A stretch of DNA of 47,752 nt from Leptolyngbyaceae cyanobacterium (GCA_036703985.1 DATNQN010000118.1:1-47752), one strand, 5' to 3'. Positions 1-9,317 are shown, numbered from the stretch's first letter. Notes: a model not told the origin generated them from the sequence alone. Translations and numbers: made by a program.

Positions 1-354
1 TAAAGTTCGTTGATTTGATTCTAATTTATCAAGTTTTTGTAAGGCGATAGCTAAAGCTGCATCATCACGTAATTTGTCGTGGTCATTGACATCTTCATAA
101 CCTAATACGAGTCCATAAATTCTTTGGGTGACTAATTGCTCGACTGAATAATCTATATAAAATGAATTTCTATAATCTTGAAAACATTTAGCAAATCCCT
201 TGCTAATTTTTAACTTTTTATCTAATTCGGCTATTAAGAAAATTCCGGCATTTGAAGTGATTCTCCCTCCCGAAAAATTCGCGATGATTTCTTTTCCTTT
301 AACTTTTCCCAAGTTGAATTTTTTACTTGCTTTTTTTTGAGAATTGGGAGTCAT
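1..354 (-). CDS. IS1380-family transposase, N-terminal 118 residues (partial)
   Basis: An open frame of 118 codons runs from an ATG at 354-352 to the window edge without a stop. The protein would cut and join the ends of its own element. It begins MTPNSQKKASKK. It then shows the IS1380 N-terminal pattern: a SNAG..LIAELD segment, a VEQLVTQRIYGLVLGYEDVN block and a DHDKLRDDAAL block. The catalytic acidic residues of the DDE core would lie beyond the edge, so it cannot be said whether the enzyme is intact. A deleted copy of the same reading frame occurs near 19650. Confidence 0.75.
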   Translation of the reverse strand, partial: MTPNSQKKASKKFNLGKVKGKEIIANFSGGRITSNAGIFLIAELDKKLKISKGFAKCFQDYRNSFYIDYSVEQLVTQRIYGLVLGYEDVNDHDKLRDDAALAIALQKLDKLESNQRTL

Positions 355-608
355 AAACTGAGGAATATTATTTTTTTACTCCTCAATTATAACAGATATG
401 TTTACCTGTTAATTGATGATTAAGTAATTTAATTATCATCAGAAAAACGCGGTTAATCTTTTATTTCTTACCCTTCTAATTCCTAATAATTTTGAATTGA
501 TACCAGTTCACACACTGTTGGATGTGGAAACTAGGTGTTTGCACGCTGAAACCCTTATCTAGTAAGGCTTTTATGGTTGGCGATCGCACATTTTGTGAGA
601 AATGCGGG
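1..608 (-). mobile_element. IS1380-type insertion sequence, 5' portion, cut by the window edge
   Basis: This is the transposase-proximal end of an IS1380-like element. It comprises a leader of about 250 bp (355-608) and the start of the transposase gene reading leftwards. The outer limit is set at about 608 because the similarity with a second copy at 19395-19726 on the plus strand begins there, at CCCGCATTTCTCACAAAAT read on the minus strand. Both copies share the leader sequence, including a GCGATCGC site and the run before the transposase ATG. The other end lies outside the window, so the terminal inverted repeat could not be paired. Confidence 0.7.
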
Positions 609-690
609 AGATAGGTTTTCTAATTGCTGAAATCAGCTAATCAGGTGAACTCGCATCACTCCTAATGATGGGTATATGTCATAGAAACAA

Positions 691-858
691 TCACCGTAAG
701 AAGATGCCGCACCTACGATGAGGGTGCTTTCTATACTTCAATTCAAGTGAGCTAATTCTAATAATTTGAATTTTCACTTTTAAAGCAGCAATAGTAGCAG
801 TAAGACGCTCTGCTCTTTTCGCTAAATCGGGAGCTAGTTTTGGTTTATGGCGATTCAT
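691..858 (-). CDS. Small unrecognised ORF, 55 residues
   Basis: A short frame from ATG 858 to TGA 691 starts MNRHKPKLAPDLAKRAERL, a charged, helix-forming stretch that looks protein-like. Its last 20 or so residues are rich in Arg, His and Cys and look like read-through into unrelated DNA. No convincing ribosome binding site precedes it. It lies between two transposon remnants and may be the 5' piece of a truncated gene. I do not recognise the family. The rest of 609-951 holds nothing else I can support. Confidence 0.25.
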   Translation of the reverse strand: MNRHKPKLAPDLAKRAERLTATIAALKVKIQIIRISSLELKYRKHPHRRCGIFLR

Positions 859-951
859 ACTTTGACAGATTACTAAAAAAATTCCTAATTAAATGTTAGA
901 ATACTTCGCGATTAATTAAGTCTAAATCAAGGAGAGTATTTCCAAATTTTT

Positions 952-2215
952 ATGCCTACTATACCCTGTGAAGACCAACTCGCACAATTGCAACTATTTC
1001 GCCAAAATTTGTATACTTTATTTCCTAGTAGTCGTGATAGTGTGATGGATTTACTTGATGCGCTTTCTGGAAACACCACGGCTACAACCCCAGTGGAATT
1101 ATGTGAACATCCTTCGTTTCGGCGAGGTTACAGTGCTTTATATAAAGCGATTGGACAATTTTTTGTGCCGAGTAGCCCGACCAAAGCAGTAGCCGAAAGA
1201 AAAGAATTTCAAAAATCTCTACTTCAAACGCTTTCTCCACTAATTAAAGCCCCGACTAACCGCAATTTTCATTTACTTGGTTTGGACACAACCCCCATCC
1301 CACGCCCATTTTCCCCTACCTTACCAGACCGGACATATATTCATCAACCTCATACTATTAAAGGCAATAAACCGATTAATATCGGGCATCAGTACTCTCT
1401 TTTATCATTTTTACCAGAGTCAGAAAGCACTCAAAATATCCCTTGGTCAATTCCTTTAAGCACCCAACGAGTCAAAACAATTCAAAATTCAAAATTATTA
1501 ATTCAAAATTGCTTCTTTTCTTCTTTTTGAATTTTGCCTTTTGAATTTTGAATTCAAAAAAAGGTATGGGGAGCGATTTGATTTAAAAGATGAATCTACT
1601 TGGCATCAACCTGATGAAACAGTAAAGACAAATTTTACTACTCGCCGGGGGCGAGTAGTGCAATTAAACATTTCTGCTTGGCATCAAATGTTGATGCGTG
1701 GGACTAAAGAATATCCAATGCACAAACATCCTTTTACTTTATTACAGGTGAGAGTTACGGATGAATTTAGCCAGCAATTATGGCATCCAATGTGGTTAAT
1801 TGTACTTGGTCAACGCCGAAATGAGTTAACTATTATGGATTGCTATCTCTCTTACCGACAACGATTTGATATGGAACATACTTTGCGTTTTAGTAAACAA
1901 CGTTTGTTGATGAATTCTTTTCAAACCCCAGATGTAGAACATGAGGAAAATTGGGTTCAACTAACGCAGCTGGCTTATATCCAATTGTGGGCAGCTAGAA
2001 ATTTAGTGGAAGTCTTACCTCGCGCTTGGGAAAAATCTTATCACAAAAAAACTCATCATTTTGTCACGCCTAGTTTGATTCAACGAGACTTCTACCGAAT
2101 TATTCGCACGATTGGTACTCCTGCTGTTTGTCCGAAACCCCGTGGTTTTTCGAGCGGACGGGTACAAGGGGACTCCAAACAGAAAAGAAAACGACATCCT
2201 GTCCCAATTGAATAG
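952..2215 (+). pseudogene. Broken DDE-type transposase (cyanobacterial IS)
   Basis: Two frames encode the two ends of one transposase. The N-terminal part (952 to about 1475) contains LGLDTTPIPRPFSPTLPDR and a GNKPINIGHQYSLLSFLPE block. The C-terminal part (about 1555-2215, different frame) contains RYGERFDLKDESTW, a stretch starting LRFSKQRLLMNSF, and a basic PKPRG-type tail. The middle that would join STQRV to the RYGERF block is missing. In its place lies an AT-rich repeat that adds a stop (1528-1530) and shifts the frame. The gene therefore cannot make a full transposase. Both halves are otherwise free of stops, which suggests a recent single event. A TTG at 1541 could begin the second half but would give no working enzyme. 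Confidence 0.75.
1479..1555. repeat. AT-rich AATTCAAAATT-type repeat inserted in a transposase gene
   Basis: The unit AATTCAAAATTCAAAATT occurs on the left and its complement, AATTTTGAATTC-like sequence, on the right of a pyrimidine-rich centre (GCTTCTTTTCTTC). The whole is therefore an imperfect inverted repeat of about 75 bp. This kind of sequence is common between genes in cyanobacteria. Here it lies inside a coding sequence and replaces part of it. Another short TTTTTGAATTTTGAATG match lies near 23024-23040. Confidence 0.6.
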
Positions 2216-2768
2216 TTTAAATCTAAAATCGCAAATCTTTTCATTTATTTATGGTCCTTGGTCATTGTTAACAGGCGCAGTTGCACTAGCTGTACTTAAT
2301 TGGTTAACATTAATTGTTTCTGGACAACCCTGGCGAATTACTTGGGGTTTCGCAGTTTGGGCAGCACAAATTGCTACTTGGCTAGGCTGGAATCCTACTT
2401 CAAGCACTTTCTGGAGTAATGGCGCAGCAAAACAAGCTCTTAGTCAAGGGGTGTTGGCAGATGTTAGTTCTTTGATGAATATTGGCATTGTGTTAGGAGG
2501 AACCCTAGCAGCAGCTTTAGCAGGAAAGTTGGTTCTTAAATTTCAACTTTCAACTAGGGCGATCGTAACTACTTTACTTGGTGGTTTAATTATGGGCTAT
2601 GGCGCATTTCTTGGCTTTGGTTGCAATGTTAGTGCTTTCTTTGGGGGAATTGCTTCCACAAGCGTGCATGGTTGGGTTTGGATTTTTTGCGCTTTGGTGG
2701 GAACTGCGATCGGATTATATTTACGTTCTTTAATCAGTTACTTTGCAGCTAAATTGGGTGATGCGTGA
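2216..2768 (+). pseudogene. YeeE/YedE-family (sulfur transport) membrane protein, C-terminal half only
   Basis: The encoded segment has four or five hydrophobic helices. It carries the C-terminal hallmark of YeeE/YedE proteins: SLLTGAVALAVLNW, a central LADVSSLMNIGIVLGG, then GYGAFLGFGCNVSAFFGGIA followed by HGWVWIFCAL. Members of this family import thiosulfate and related sulfur compounds. The first half of the usual protein of about 350-400 residues is absent. The frame instead runs back into the preceding transposase, where the next start (2112) encodes unrelated residues. I infer that the IS removed the 5' half. The remnant sits tail to tail with the Mrp gene of the neighbouring island, which fits a lost sulfur-uptake function. 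Confidence 0.7.
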
Positions 2769-2910
2769 TCTCTGTGGCACTTCCAGATCTGTGTCAGGAA
2801 GCGTTATAAGCAAGTCTTTGTGTAGTAAGCAGTAGATGCTATGTCCCATTAACCACTACCTGCTACCAATCTGCAATAATAACTTGATTACTAAATCTAA
2901 ATTAATCAAT

Positions 2911-4026
2911 TCAGTTAGTTGATTGGATTTTAGCGGACATTCTTCTACTGAATGTGGAATCGATTGCTACAGCAATTTGCCCAAACACCTGACTGACGAT
3001 CGCATTGGGTTCAGTTAATGGCATTGGCTGTCCGGTATCTCCTCCGGTACAAATTCGCGCATCGATAGGAATTTGTCCCAGCAGAGGCGCTTGCAGTTCA
3101 TCAGCCAACTGTTGACCACCACCGCTACCGAAGATAGGAGTGCGATCGCCACATTGACCGCAAATTAAATAACTCATATTTTCAATAATGCCAAGAACGG
3201 GAACGCCAACTCGACGAAACATACGAATGCTACGTCTAACATCGGCAACTGCAACCTGTTGAGGAGTTGTTACTAAAATAACGCCACAAATAGGGCTTTC
3301 TTGGATAATCGTAATCTGAGCATCTCCAGTACCGGGGGGCAGATCGATTAATAAATAGTCTAGTTCTCCCCACTGTACCTCTTGAATAAATTGAGTAATG
3401 ATTTTGTGTAAAACTGGCCCTCGCCATGCTAGAGGATGGTCGGGTTCTGCTAACAAACCAACGGACATAACTTTAATACCGTGCGCTTCTAAAGGAAGAA
3501 AGCGCTGACCTTTATCCGTCTCTATTACCTTCACATCAGATTGCCCTAAACCTAACATTTGCGGTACGTTAGGGCCGTAAACATCCGCATCTAACAAGCC
3601 AACTTTTGCGCCTTGCTGCTTTAAAGCGGCGGCTAAATTGACTGAAGTCGTAGATTTACCAACGCCCCCCTTTCCGCTGGAAATTGCCAAGGTGATTTTG
3701 ACACCTGGAATAGTACAAAGTTGAACATAAACCTTTTTACACCAGGTTAAAGGCGATAAAACCGATTGAATTTGTTTTTGCAAATAATGTTGATGAGAAC
3801 CTACATATAAACGCAGATAGATATAGTTATCAACAACTCTTAAATTGCGTACCATTCCCAAAGTAATAATATCATTTTTGAGAATAGGCTCAATAACTTG
3901 TTTGAGACATTCAATCACTTCTTGGCGTTGCAATTCAACTAATTGATTAAGCCTCTTGTCATCATCAGTAATTCTATCTGCACTCATCTGTGTTCGATCT
4001 ATGGTTTTATGCTTTAAAAATAACAT
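2911..4026 (-). CDS. mrp: Mrp/NBP35-type P-loop ATPase, Fe-S cluster carrier
   Basis: This cytoplasmic ATPase belongs to the family that holds and delivers [4Fe-4S] clusters to apo-proteins. It has 371 residues. Residues about 30-105 form a divergent DUF59/MIP18-like domain. The deviant Walker A SSGKGGVGKST lies at about 116-126, DADVYGPNVPQMLGL follows, and the bridging-cluster CxxC is in LICGQCGD at about 288-291. It ends a minus-strand run with the HEAT protein (22 bp upstream), the ferredoxin and the flavoprotein. Its likely role is to supply clusters to the ferredoxin. The N-terminal domain differs from the usual cyanobacterial Mrp, so this may be a dedicated paralogue. The start could instead be the ATG 13 codons downstream (MSADR), since neither has a strong ribosome binding site. 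Confidence 0.9.
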   Translation of the reverse strand: MLFLKHKTIDRTQMSADRITDDDKRLNQLVELQRQEVIECLKQVIEPILKNDIITLGMVRNLRVVDNYIYLRLYVGSHQHYLQKQIQSVLSPLTWCKKVYVQLCTIPGVKITLAISSGKGGVGKSTTSVNLAAALKQQGAKVGLLDADVYGPNVPQMLGLGQSDVKVIETDKGQRFLPLEAHGIKVMSVGLLAEPDHPLAWRGPVLHKIITQFIQEVQWGELDYLLIDLPPGTGDAQITIIQESPICGVILVTTPQQVAVADVRRSIRMFRRVGVPVLGIIENMSYLICGQCGDRTPIFGSGGGQQLADELQAPLLGQIPIDARICTGGDTGQPMPLTEPNAIVSQVFGQIAVAIDSTFSRRMSAKIQSTN

Positions 4027-4048
4027 CGGGCAAGAAATCTCCGAAAAA

Positions 4049-5029
4049 CTAAGTATTTGAAGTTTCTTGCATCAATTTCTGAATTTTGTTGATGGCACGT
4101 TGCGTATAAATACACACATCCCGGTCTGGGTCATCTAAAGATTGCTGAAGGGCATTTAATGCAGCTGGATTTCCCAAATTTCCAAGCGCGATCGCTGCAT
4201 CTCGCCGCACGTCCGAATACTCATCCGTCAAAGCTTTAATTAAAGCTGGCATAAACTGATTATCAGGTGTTTTTTGCAGCACTTGCAATGTAAATTTTCG
4301 CACTTGCCAGTGTTCGTCTTCCAATGCAACTCCTAACGCGAGAAAGGCTTCAGTAGAGGTATGAAGTGCCAGAGATTTAGCAGCATTTCGGCGCACCTGC
4401 CAATCAGAATCATTAGTTAATGCCTGACAAAGTAAGGGAACTACTTCTGCATCTGTTAAATGTCCTAGCGTAAGTGTAGCAGCCCGACGTACACTCTCAT
4501 CTGGATCGGAAATTAATGCTAAAGCAGGTTGGCATCGTTCTACTTGATTGAGATAGCGCAGAGTTGTAACGGCTGCTTCCCGTAAGGTTGGATTTTCCGA
4601 TCGGAAGAATGGTAAAATGTATGGTAGTGATTGAGCATCGTGAATTTTACGCAACAAAATCAAGACATTCAGTTGGACGTTAATATCATCTCGATGAATG
4701 CTATCTAATAGCAATAATAAATTGTCTTGAGAAACTAATTCTCCTAATGCTGATAATGCTTCGCTACGAATTTCTTCATCGGGTGAGGCAAGACATTCTA
4801 CCAATGCCGGAACTGCTTTGGGATTTGCTAGTTCCCAAAGGGCTGTGACTGCCAGCTTTTGCACGGCTGGACTCTCATCCTGTAGCGCGGCAATTAGGGG
4901 TTCTAAAGCTTCTTCTTCCCCCAGATGTTGTAGGGTTTTGATGGCAACTAAGCGATCGCTTAAGTTAGGCGATCGCAACATCTCTAGCCACTGCTTCAAT
5001 TCTGAATCTGTATCCGCAAACATTTTCAT
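4049..5029 (-). CDS. HEAT-repeat protein (PBS-lyase HEAT-like)
   Basis: The protein has 326 residues, is almost wholly helical, and is built from about nine repeats of roughly 31 residues of the type LGxxxxxxAVPALxxALxDxxxxVRxxAAxALG. Such solenoids act as protein-protein scaffolds. In cyanobacteria related repeats occur in bilin lyases and in assembly factors. No catalytic motif, signal peptide or membrane segment is seen. A GAGGAATG ribosome binding site lies just before ATG 5029, and the gene starts 4 bp after the ferredoxin stop, so it is almost certainly co-transcribed. I infer a role in assembling or docking the flavoprotein-ferredoxin pair, but that is only from position. Confidence 0.85.
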   Translation of the reverse strand: MKMFADTDSELKQWLEMLRSPNLSDRLVAIKTLQHLGEEEALEPLIAALQDESPAVQKLAVTALWELANPKAVPALVECLASPDEEIRSEALSALGELVSQDNLLLLLDSIHRDDINVQLNVLILLRKIHDAQSLPYILPFFRSENPTLREAAVTTLRYLNQVERCQPALALISDPDESVRRAATLTLGHLTDAEVVPLLCQALTNDSDWQVRRNAAKSLALHTSTEAFLALGVALEDEHWQVRKFTLQVLQKTPDNQFMPALIKALTDEYSDVRRDAAIALGNLGNPAALNALQQSLDDPDRDVCIYTQRAINKIQKLMQETSNT

Positions 5030-5033
5030 TCCT

Positions 5034-5261
5034 CTACCGCAACAAAAATGGAATTTGTACTGTAATCGCGTTGGTTGGACATTCTTTTTCGCAAGGCAGG
5101 CAGAACCAGCATTCGTCGTATTTCATGTAAGCTTTACCTGTTTCTGGATTTTTTGCGAGTACATCTAATGGGCAAACTTCAATACAAGCCGTGCATTTTT
5201 CCAGGCATTTTGATTCGTCTACAATGACAGGTACATCGACTCGTTGTGTTGCTAAAGCCAT
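5034..5261 (-). CDS. Two-[4Fe-4S] ferredoxin, AprB-like electron carrier
   Basis: This 75-residue protein has two cluster motifs. The first is CLEKCTACIEVCP (Cx3CxxCx3CP) and the second CWFCLPCEKECP (CxxCxxCx3CP), giving eight cysteines for two [4Fe-4S] clusters. The core resembles the ferredoxin part of the beta subunit of adenylylsulfate reductase (AprB) but lacks its long C-terminal tail. The unusual spacing CxxxC in the first motif and the tryptophan before FCLPC are also AprB-like. It sits 95 bp downstream of the flavoprotein gene and would pass electrons to or from its FAD. The short gap between the two genes holds a direct GCAGATG-containing sequence but no clear terminator. Confidence 0.88.
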   Translation of the reverse strand: MALATQRVDVPVIVDESKCLEKCTACIEVCPLDVLAKNPETGKAYMKYDECWFCLPCEKECPTNAITVQIPFLLR

Positions 5262-5356
5262 AGGTTTGGATAGTTTATTTTTTGGATCGGATTAATCGCA
5301 GATGCACGCAGATATAGAGGTGCTAGGGGCTTCCTGCAGGGTACGCAGATGCTAGG

Positions 5357-7060
5357 TCAGCGAACGGCAACGTTGTACACTTCTTGCTTTAAATCAACAT
5401 CTACAACGTAAGGTTCAATTGGACGTTTGAACAAGGTCATCTCTCCAGAATCAGCCTTTTTTAAAATCACATGGCAGAACCACTCGTCGTTGTTCTTTTC
5501 TGGGTAGTCTAAACGGTAATGGTAAAGACCCCAACGGCTTTCTCGGCGGTACAAAGAAGCGCGTGCTGCCATTTCCGCACAATCTCGAATAAAGTGAACT
5601 TCGTTACAACGCATCAGTTCGTGAGGGTCTCTCGCACCCATCATGTCCAAAGTTTCGTGATAGCGCTCAAAATATCGCAGCCCGATTTCCATTTTGTTAC
5701 TAACTTTGGGAGGTTGCAAATAATCGTTGACTAATCGACGCAATTTGTATTCGACCTGAGTATGCGGAATTCCATTTGGCTGATTGAGTGGTTTGTAAAT
5801 TCGAGCTTTTTCTGTTTCTAAAAAGTCTGCATCTGGTTCAACATTTTCTCGTCCTTCTATGTAATCAATGGCATTAGTTCCTGCTAGCAATCCAAAGACA
5901 AACGCCCCAATCATATAATTGTGGGGAACGCTTGCCATATCTCCTGCTGCATACAACCCTGGCACGGTTGTTTCTGCTTTTTCATTTACCCGTACACCAG
6001 AGGCGCTGTGACCGCTACACAGTCCTATTTCTGAAATGTTCATTTCAACGCCGTGGGTGCGGTAATCTTCGCCTCTGCCTTCATGAAAACGGCCTCGACT
6101 GGGGCGTTCGTTCGCCCAAAGAATTGATTCAATTTCTGAAATCGTATCCTCATCTAAATGGGTCATTTTAAGTTGAATTGGCCCTTTGCCAGAGTTCAAT
6201 TCTTTCCAAACTTCTAGCATCATTTGACCGCTCCAGTAATCGCAATTAATGAAGCGATTACCTTCTGCATTTGCAGTATAAGCACCGAATGGCCCCGCGA
6301 CGTAAGCGCAGGCAGGGCCGTTGTAATCTTTAATTAGGGGATTAATTTGGAAGCATTCAATGTTAGAAAGTTCTGCCCCAGCATGATAGGCCATTGAATA
6401 GCCATCTCCGGCATTAGTGGGATTTTCATAAGTGCCGTAAAGGTAGCCGGAAGCTGGTAGTCCTAACCGTCCACAAGCACCCGTACAAAGAATAACTGCC
6501 TTGGCTTGAATGACGACAAAATCTCCATTGCGAACATCGAAACCAACGGCACCAATAGCACGTCCATCTTGGACTATAATTCGAGTTGCCATTACTCGGT
6601 TGGTTACATTCGCTTTGTGGCGTTTAACTTGTCGGGTAAGAATGGTTTTTAAGTCTTTACCTTCTGGCATGGGTAAAACATATTTACCCACTCGATGTAC
6701 TTGTTTTAAGTCGTAGTTTCCTTGAGCGTCCTTCTGGAATTTGACGCCCCAACTTTCCAATTCTTGAATGACACTAAATCCGAGTTTGCCTGTTTGGTAT
6801 ACGGCTTTTTGATCGAGGATACCATCGTTGGCAATGGTGACTTCGCGGACGTACTGTTCTGGTGTTGAGTGACCGGGAATTACAGCAGTGTTAACGCCAT
6901 CCATTCCCATTGCGATCGCACCACTGCGACGAATATTTGCTTTCTCCAGAATTAAAACATTTGCTTCTGGATTTGCCTGCTTTGCTTTAATCGCTGCCAT
7001 CGTTCCAGCCGTTCCACCGCCGATAACTAGAACGTCTGTCTTAATCCGTTGTGTATCCAC
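5357..7060 (-). CDS. AprA/fumarate-reductase-like FAD-dependent oxidoreductase
   Basis: This is a cytoplasmic flavoenzyme of 567 residues in the succinate dehydrogenase/fumarate reductase/AprA superfamily. The FAD-binding dinucleotide fold is at the N-terminus (VLVIGGGTAGTMAAIKA, about 10-26). NIRRSGAIAMGMDGVN follows. The second FAD segment TTVPGLYAAGDMASVPHN lies at about 368-385, with SGHSASG just before it where AprA has its active-site His loop. It is shorter than AprA (over 600 residues). It is followed by an AprB-like ferredoxin and faces a LysR gene, and an NMT1-type ABC importer lies beyond. I infer that it reduces or oxidises the imported compound; the substrate is not known. The GTG start at 7060 is supported by GAGGGGAG about 7 nt upstream. 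Confidence 0.88.
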   Translation of the reverse strand: MDTQRIKTDVLVIGGGTAGTMAAIKAKQANPEANVLILEKANIRRSGAIAMGMDGVNTAVIPGHSTPEQYVREVTIANDGILDQKAVYQTGKLGFSVIQELESWGVKFQKDAQGNYDLKQVHRVGKYVLPMPEGKDLKTILTRQVKRHKANVTNRVMATRIIVQDGRAIGAVGFDVRNGDFVVIQAKAVILCTGACGRLGLPASGYLYGTYENPTNAGDGYSMAYHAGAELSNIECFQINPLIKDYNGPACAYVAGPFGAYTANAEGNRFINCDYWSGQMMLEVWKELNSGKGPIQLKMTHLDEDTISEIESILWANERPSRGRFHEGRGEDYRTHGVEMNISEIGLCSGHSASGVRVNEKAETTVPGLYAAGDMASVPHNYMIGAFVFGLLAGTNAIDYIEGRENVEPDADFLETEKARIYKPLNQPNGIPHTQVEYKLRRLVNDYLQPPKVSNKMEIGLRYFERYHETLDMMGARDPHELMRCNEVHFIRDCAEMAARASLYRRESRWGLYHYRLDYPEKNNDEWFCHVILKKADSGEMTLFKRPIEPYVVDVDLKQEVYNVAVR

Positions 7061-7292
7061 TCAAAACTCCCCTCTGGTAGCGATAACTATTCCTTGGATT
7101 CGAGCCATAAGCAGTCGAAAGAATTAAATTAGTGGCTGCTGATACTGATATTAAATGTCGTTTAAAATTTCTACTCTCATTTTGTATCAAAAATTACTTA
7201 TTTTTAATCCATTTTTTTTATGAACTGATAAAATACTTCGATAACAAGGAAACTGGAACCAAAGTTTAGACATAAAGCAAGGTTTTAAGCTC
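7061..7292. promoter_or_regulatory. Divergent control region between the flavoprotein and the LysR gene
   Basis: LysR regulators usually bind such shared regions. The 232 bp are very AT-rich and hold ACTGATATTAA at 7144-7154 and ACTGATAAAA at 7224-7233. A spaced GATAC (7141-7145) / GTATC (7184-7188) dyad is also present. On the minus strand TTGATACAAAATGAG followed by TTTAAAC could serve as a weak -35/-10 pair for the flavoprotein. The exact sites are guesses; the regulatory role of the region is likely. Confidence 0.45.
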
Positions 7293-9317
7293 GTGGAAGT
7301 TTATCAAATTAAAGTTTTTTTAGAAGTCGCTCGGCATTTAAGTTTTACAGCAGCATCAGATACGCTAAATCTAACGCAGCCGGCTGTCAGTGCAAAAATT
7401 AAATCTTTAGAGACTGAGATTGGCACTTCACTTTTCTATCGATCGGGGAAAAGAGTTCAATTAACTGAGGTCGGTCAGTTTCTCTTTAAAGAAGGACAAA
7501 AACTGATTGAAATTGAAAATCAATTGAGGCATAAAATTGAAGAGATCAAACAAGGAAAAAATAGTCAAATAAAAATTGGTTGCACTGCTTCAATCAGTGA
7601 AGGTTGGGTGCCACCATTAATTTTTCAGTACCGTCAGAAATATCCCGATATCCAGATTCAATGCTCGATCTTTGAATCGGCAGAGTCTCTTTACCGAGCT
7701 ATTATTGATAATAAAATTGATGTGGGAATTTCCGAACTGAGTTTTGCAGAATTTACGGAGATATCAGCAACAGCGATCGCATCCTTTCAATATTCCCTTA
7801 TCCTCACTGCCAAACATCCCCTAGCTAAAAACAAATGGTTAAGTTTGAAGGATTTACAGAAATATGCTTGGGTAGTGCTGCCTCCAGATACACCGAATCG
7901 ATTAGTGTTAGAATCTCGTCTAACAGAATTAGGGATATCCTTAGCTGATTTCTCGAAAGTTGAAACTGTGGATACGCCCAGCTTGATGCGAACCTATTTA
8001 ACTCAAGGAAACTTTTTGGGATTTGCCTCTAGTTTTGACTTTAAAGCGGAACGTCAATCTAACCTTTTAGTTTCGATTTCTTTGCAAGAATTTCCCTTAG
8101 AAAGTAATGTCTTTTTGTTATTGCCACAACAATTAAGTCAGTCGGTACTATCCAATAGCGATATGTCTTGTGGCAAGCTACGCCAACACACAAATCGTAA
8201 ATCCCGCAGTTTAAATCCGATTGAAAAGTTTGTTGCTTTGATTCAATCTACGGCGAATTCCTCTAATTCAGTGTCTTTAGAATCGCATCAAGCCTCACCT
8301 ATTCGCTTAAAATCGCCTAATTTTATTGTCCATTCCAATAACTCTCAACGCCCCAACACGATCGTACTCAACCTTGGGGTACAAAATGCCACAATTCCCA
8401 CAGTTACCGGAGGTTTAGTTATCCAACGTTTGGGACTCCTAGAGCATTTTTTACCACGCGAGGGTCGCTACAGTAGCACTCAATATAAAATCAATTGGCA
8501 TGATTTTCCTTTAGGAGCACCGATTATTAGAGGTTTGCAGTCGGGACAACTCGACATCGGTCTTTTAGGCGATTATCCTTCACTCCTAAGCGCGATCGCT
8601 TCAGATGACGCTGCCGATCGACAAACTAAAACTCGTTTGGTTAGTTTCGTTTCTGCTAATCCCGACGGTTCTTGCAATGCGGTGATTGTTCCCCACAAAT
8701 CCAAGCTGCACAGTTTGGAAGATTTGCGCGGACGAGTAATTGCAGTTCCTGGATGTTCTTCAGCGCATGGCATGGTGATGCGATCGCTCAATACTGCTAA
8801 CCTGTTGGCAGAAGTCGAAATTGCTATTTTTGATGGCTCTAACCTCAACTATCCCAACCAACTTGCAGATGGGTATGCTCACTTTGCACCGTTTCATGCG
8901 ATCGCCTGCCGCCAAGGAAAATTTCGTTATTTACTAAGCGATGATTTGAGCGGTTTACCTGCTTTTCACGCAGTCTTAGCTAGCGAGATTCTAGCGGATC
9001 AATATCCAGAAATTGTTATTGCTTACTTAAAAGCATTAAAAGCTGCTCAATATTGGTGTATGACAACCTCTTCTGCTTTGTCACTTATCGGTCGTTGGAC
9101 TAACGTTGATTCAGAAATCCTTTCCCAAATTCTGAGCAGTCCCGATCGCAAAAATCAGTCTCAACGCTTTTTTCCAGAAATGACCATCCGAACAGATTGG
9201 ATTGCCCAACATATTGTCGATCTGAGTTCAATCCCTGGCAATGAAAATATGGGCTCGATTGACCTCAATCAATGGATTCAACCTGAATTTCTGGAGAAGG
9301 CTCATAATTCAGTTTAG
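7293..9317 (+). CDS. LysR-type regulator fused to an NMT1/SsuA-type binding-protein domain
   Basis: A single uninterrupted 674-residue frame begins at GTG 7293. Residues 1-60 are a LysR winged helix-turn-helix (FTAASDTLNLTQPAVSAKIK). Residues about 90-295 are the usual LysR effector domain. A linker of roughly 50 residues follows. Residues about 350-640 then match ABC substrate-binding proteins of the NMT1/SsuA type: LNLGVQNATIPTVTGGLVIQ, LDIGLLGDYPSLLSA, LEDLRGRVIAVPGCSSAHG. This part resembles the importer's own binding protein (11192-12700), including the TVTGG and SxxHGM blocks. It has no signal peptide, so it would sense ligand in the cytoplasm. The normal LysR length is about 300. The gene is divergent from the flavoprotein and its stop overlaps the convergent ABC ATPase by 4 bp. 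I infer that it controls both flanking operons in response to the imported compound. Confidence 0.88.
   Translation: MEVYQIKVFLEVARHLSFTAASDTLNLTQPAVSAKIKSLETEIGTSLFYRSGKRVQLTEVGQFLFKEGQKLIEIENQLRHKIEEIKQGKNSQIKIGCTASISEGWVPPLIFQYRQKYPDIQIQCSIFESAESLYRAIIDNKIDVGISELSFAEFTEISATAIASFQYSLILTAKHPLAKNKWLSLKDLQKYAWVVLPPDTPNRLVLESRLTELGISLADFSKVETVDTPSLMRTYLTQGNFLGFASSFDFKAERQSNLLVSISLQEFPLESNVFLLLPQQLSQSVLSNSDMSCGKLRQHTNRKSRSLNPIEKFVALIQSTANSSNSVSLESHQASPIRLKSPNFIVHSNNSQRPNTIVLNLGVQNATIPTVTGGLVIQRLGLLEHFLPREGRYSSTQYKINWHDFPLGAPIIRGLQSGQLDIGLLGDYPSLLSAIASDDAADRQTKTRLVSFVSANPDGSCNAVIVPHKSKLHSLEDLRGRVIAVPGCSSAHGMVMRSLNTANLLAEVEIAIFDGSNLNYPNQLADGYAHFAPFHAIACRQGKFRYLLSDDLSGLPAFHAVLASEILADQYPEIVIAYLKALKAAQYWCMTTSSALSLIGRWTNVDSEILSQILSSPDRKNQSQRFFPEMTIRTDWIAQHIVDLSSIPGNENMGSIDLNQWIQPEFLEKAHNSV

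Noticed and set aside
7080-7125. tRNA-like GATTCGAGCC segment
   Set aside because: The GATTCGAG resembles a T-loop, but no matching acceptor, anticodon or D-arm could be folded around it.
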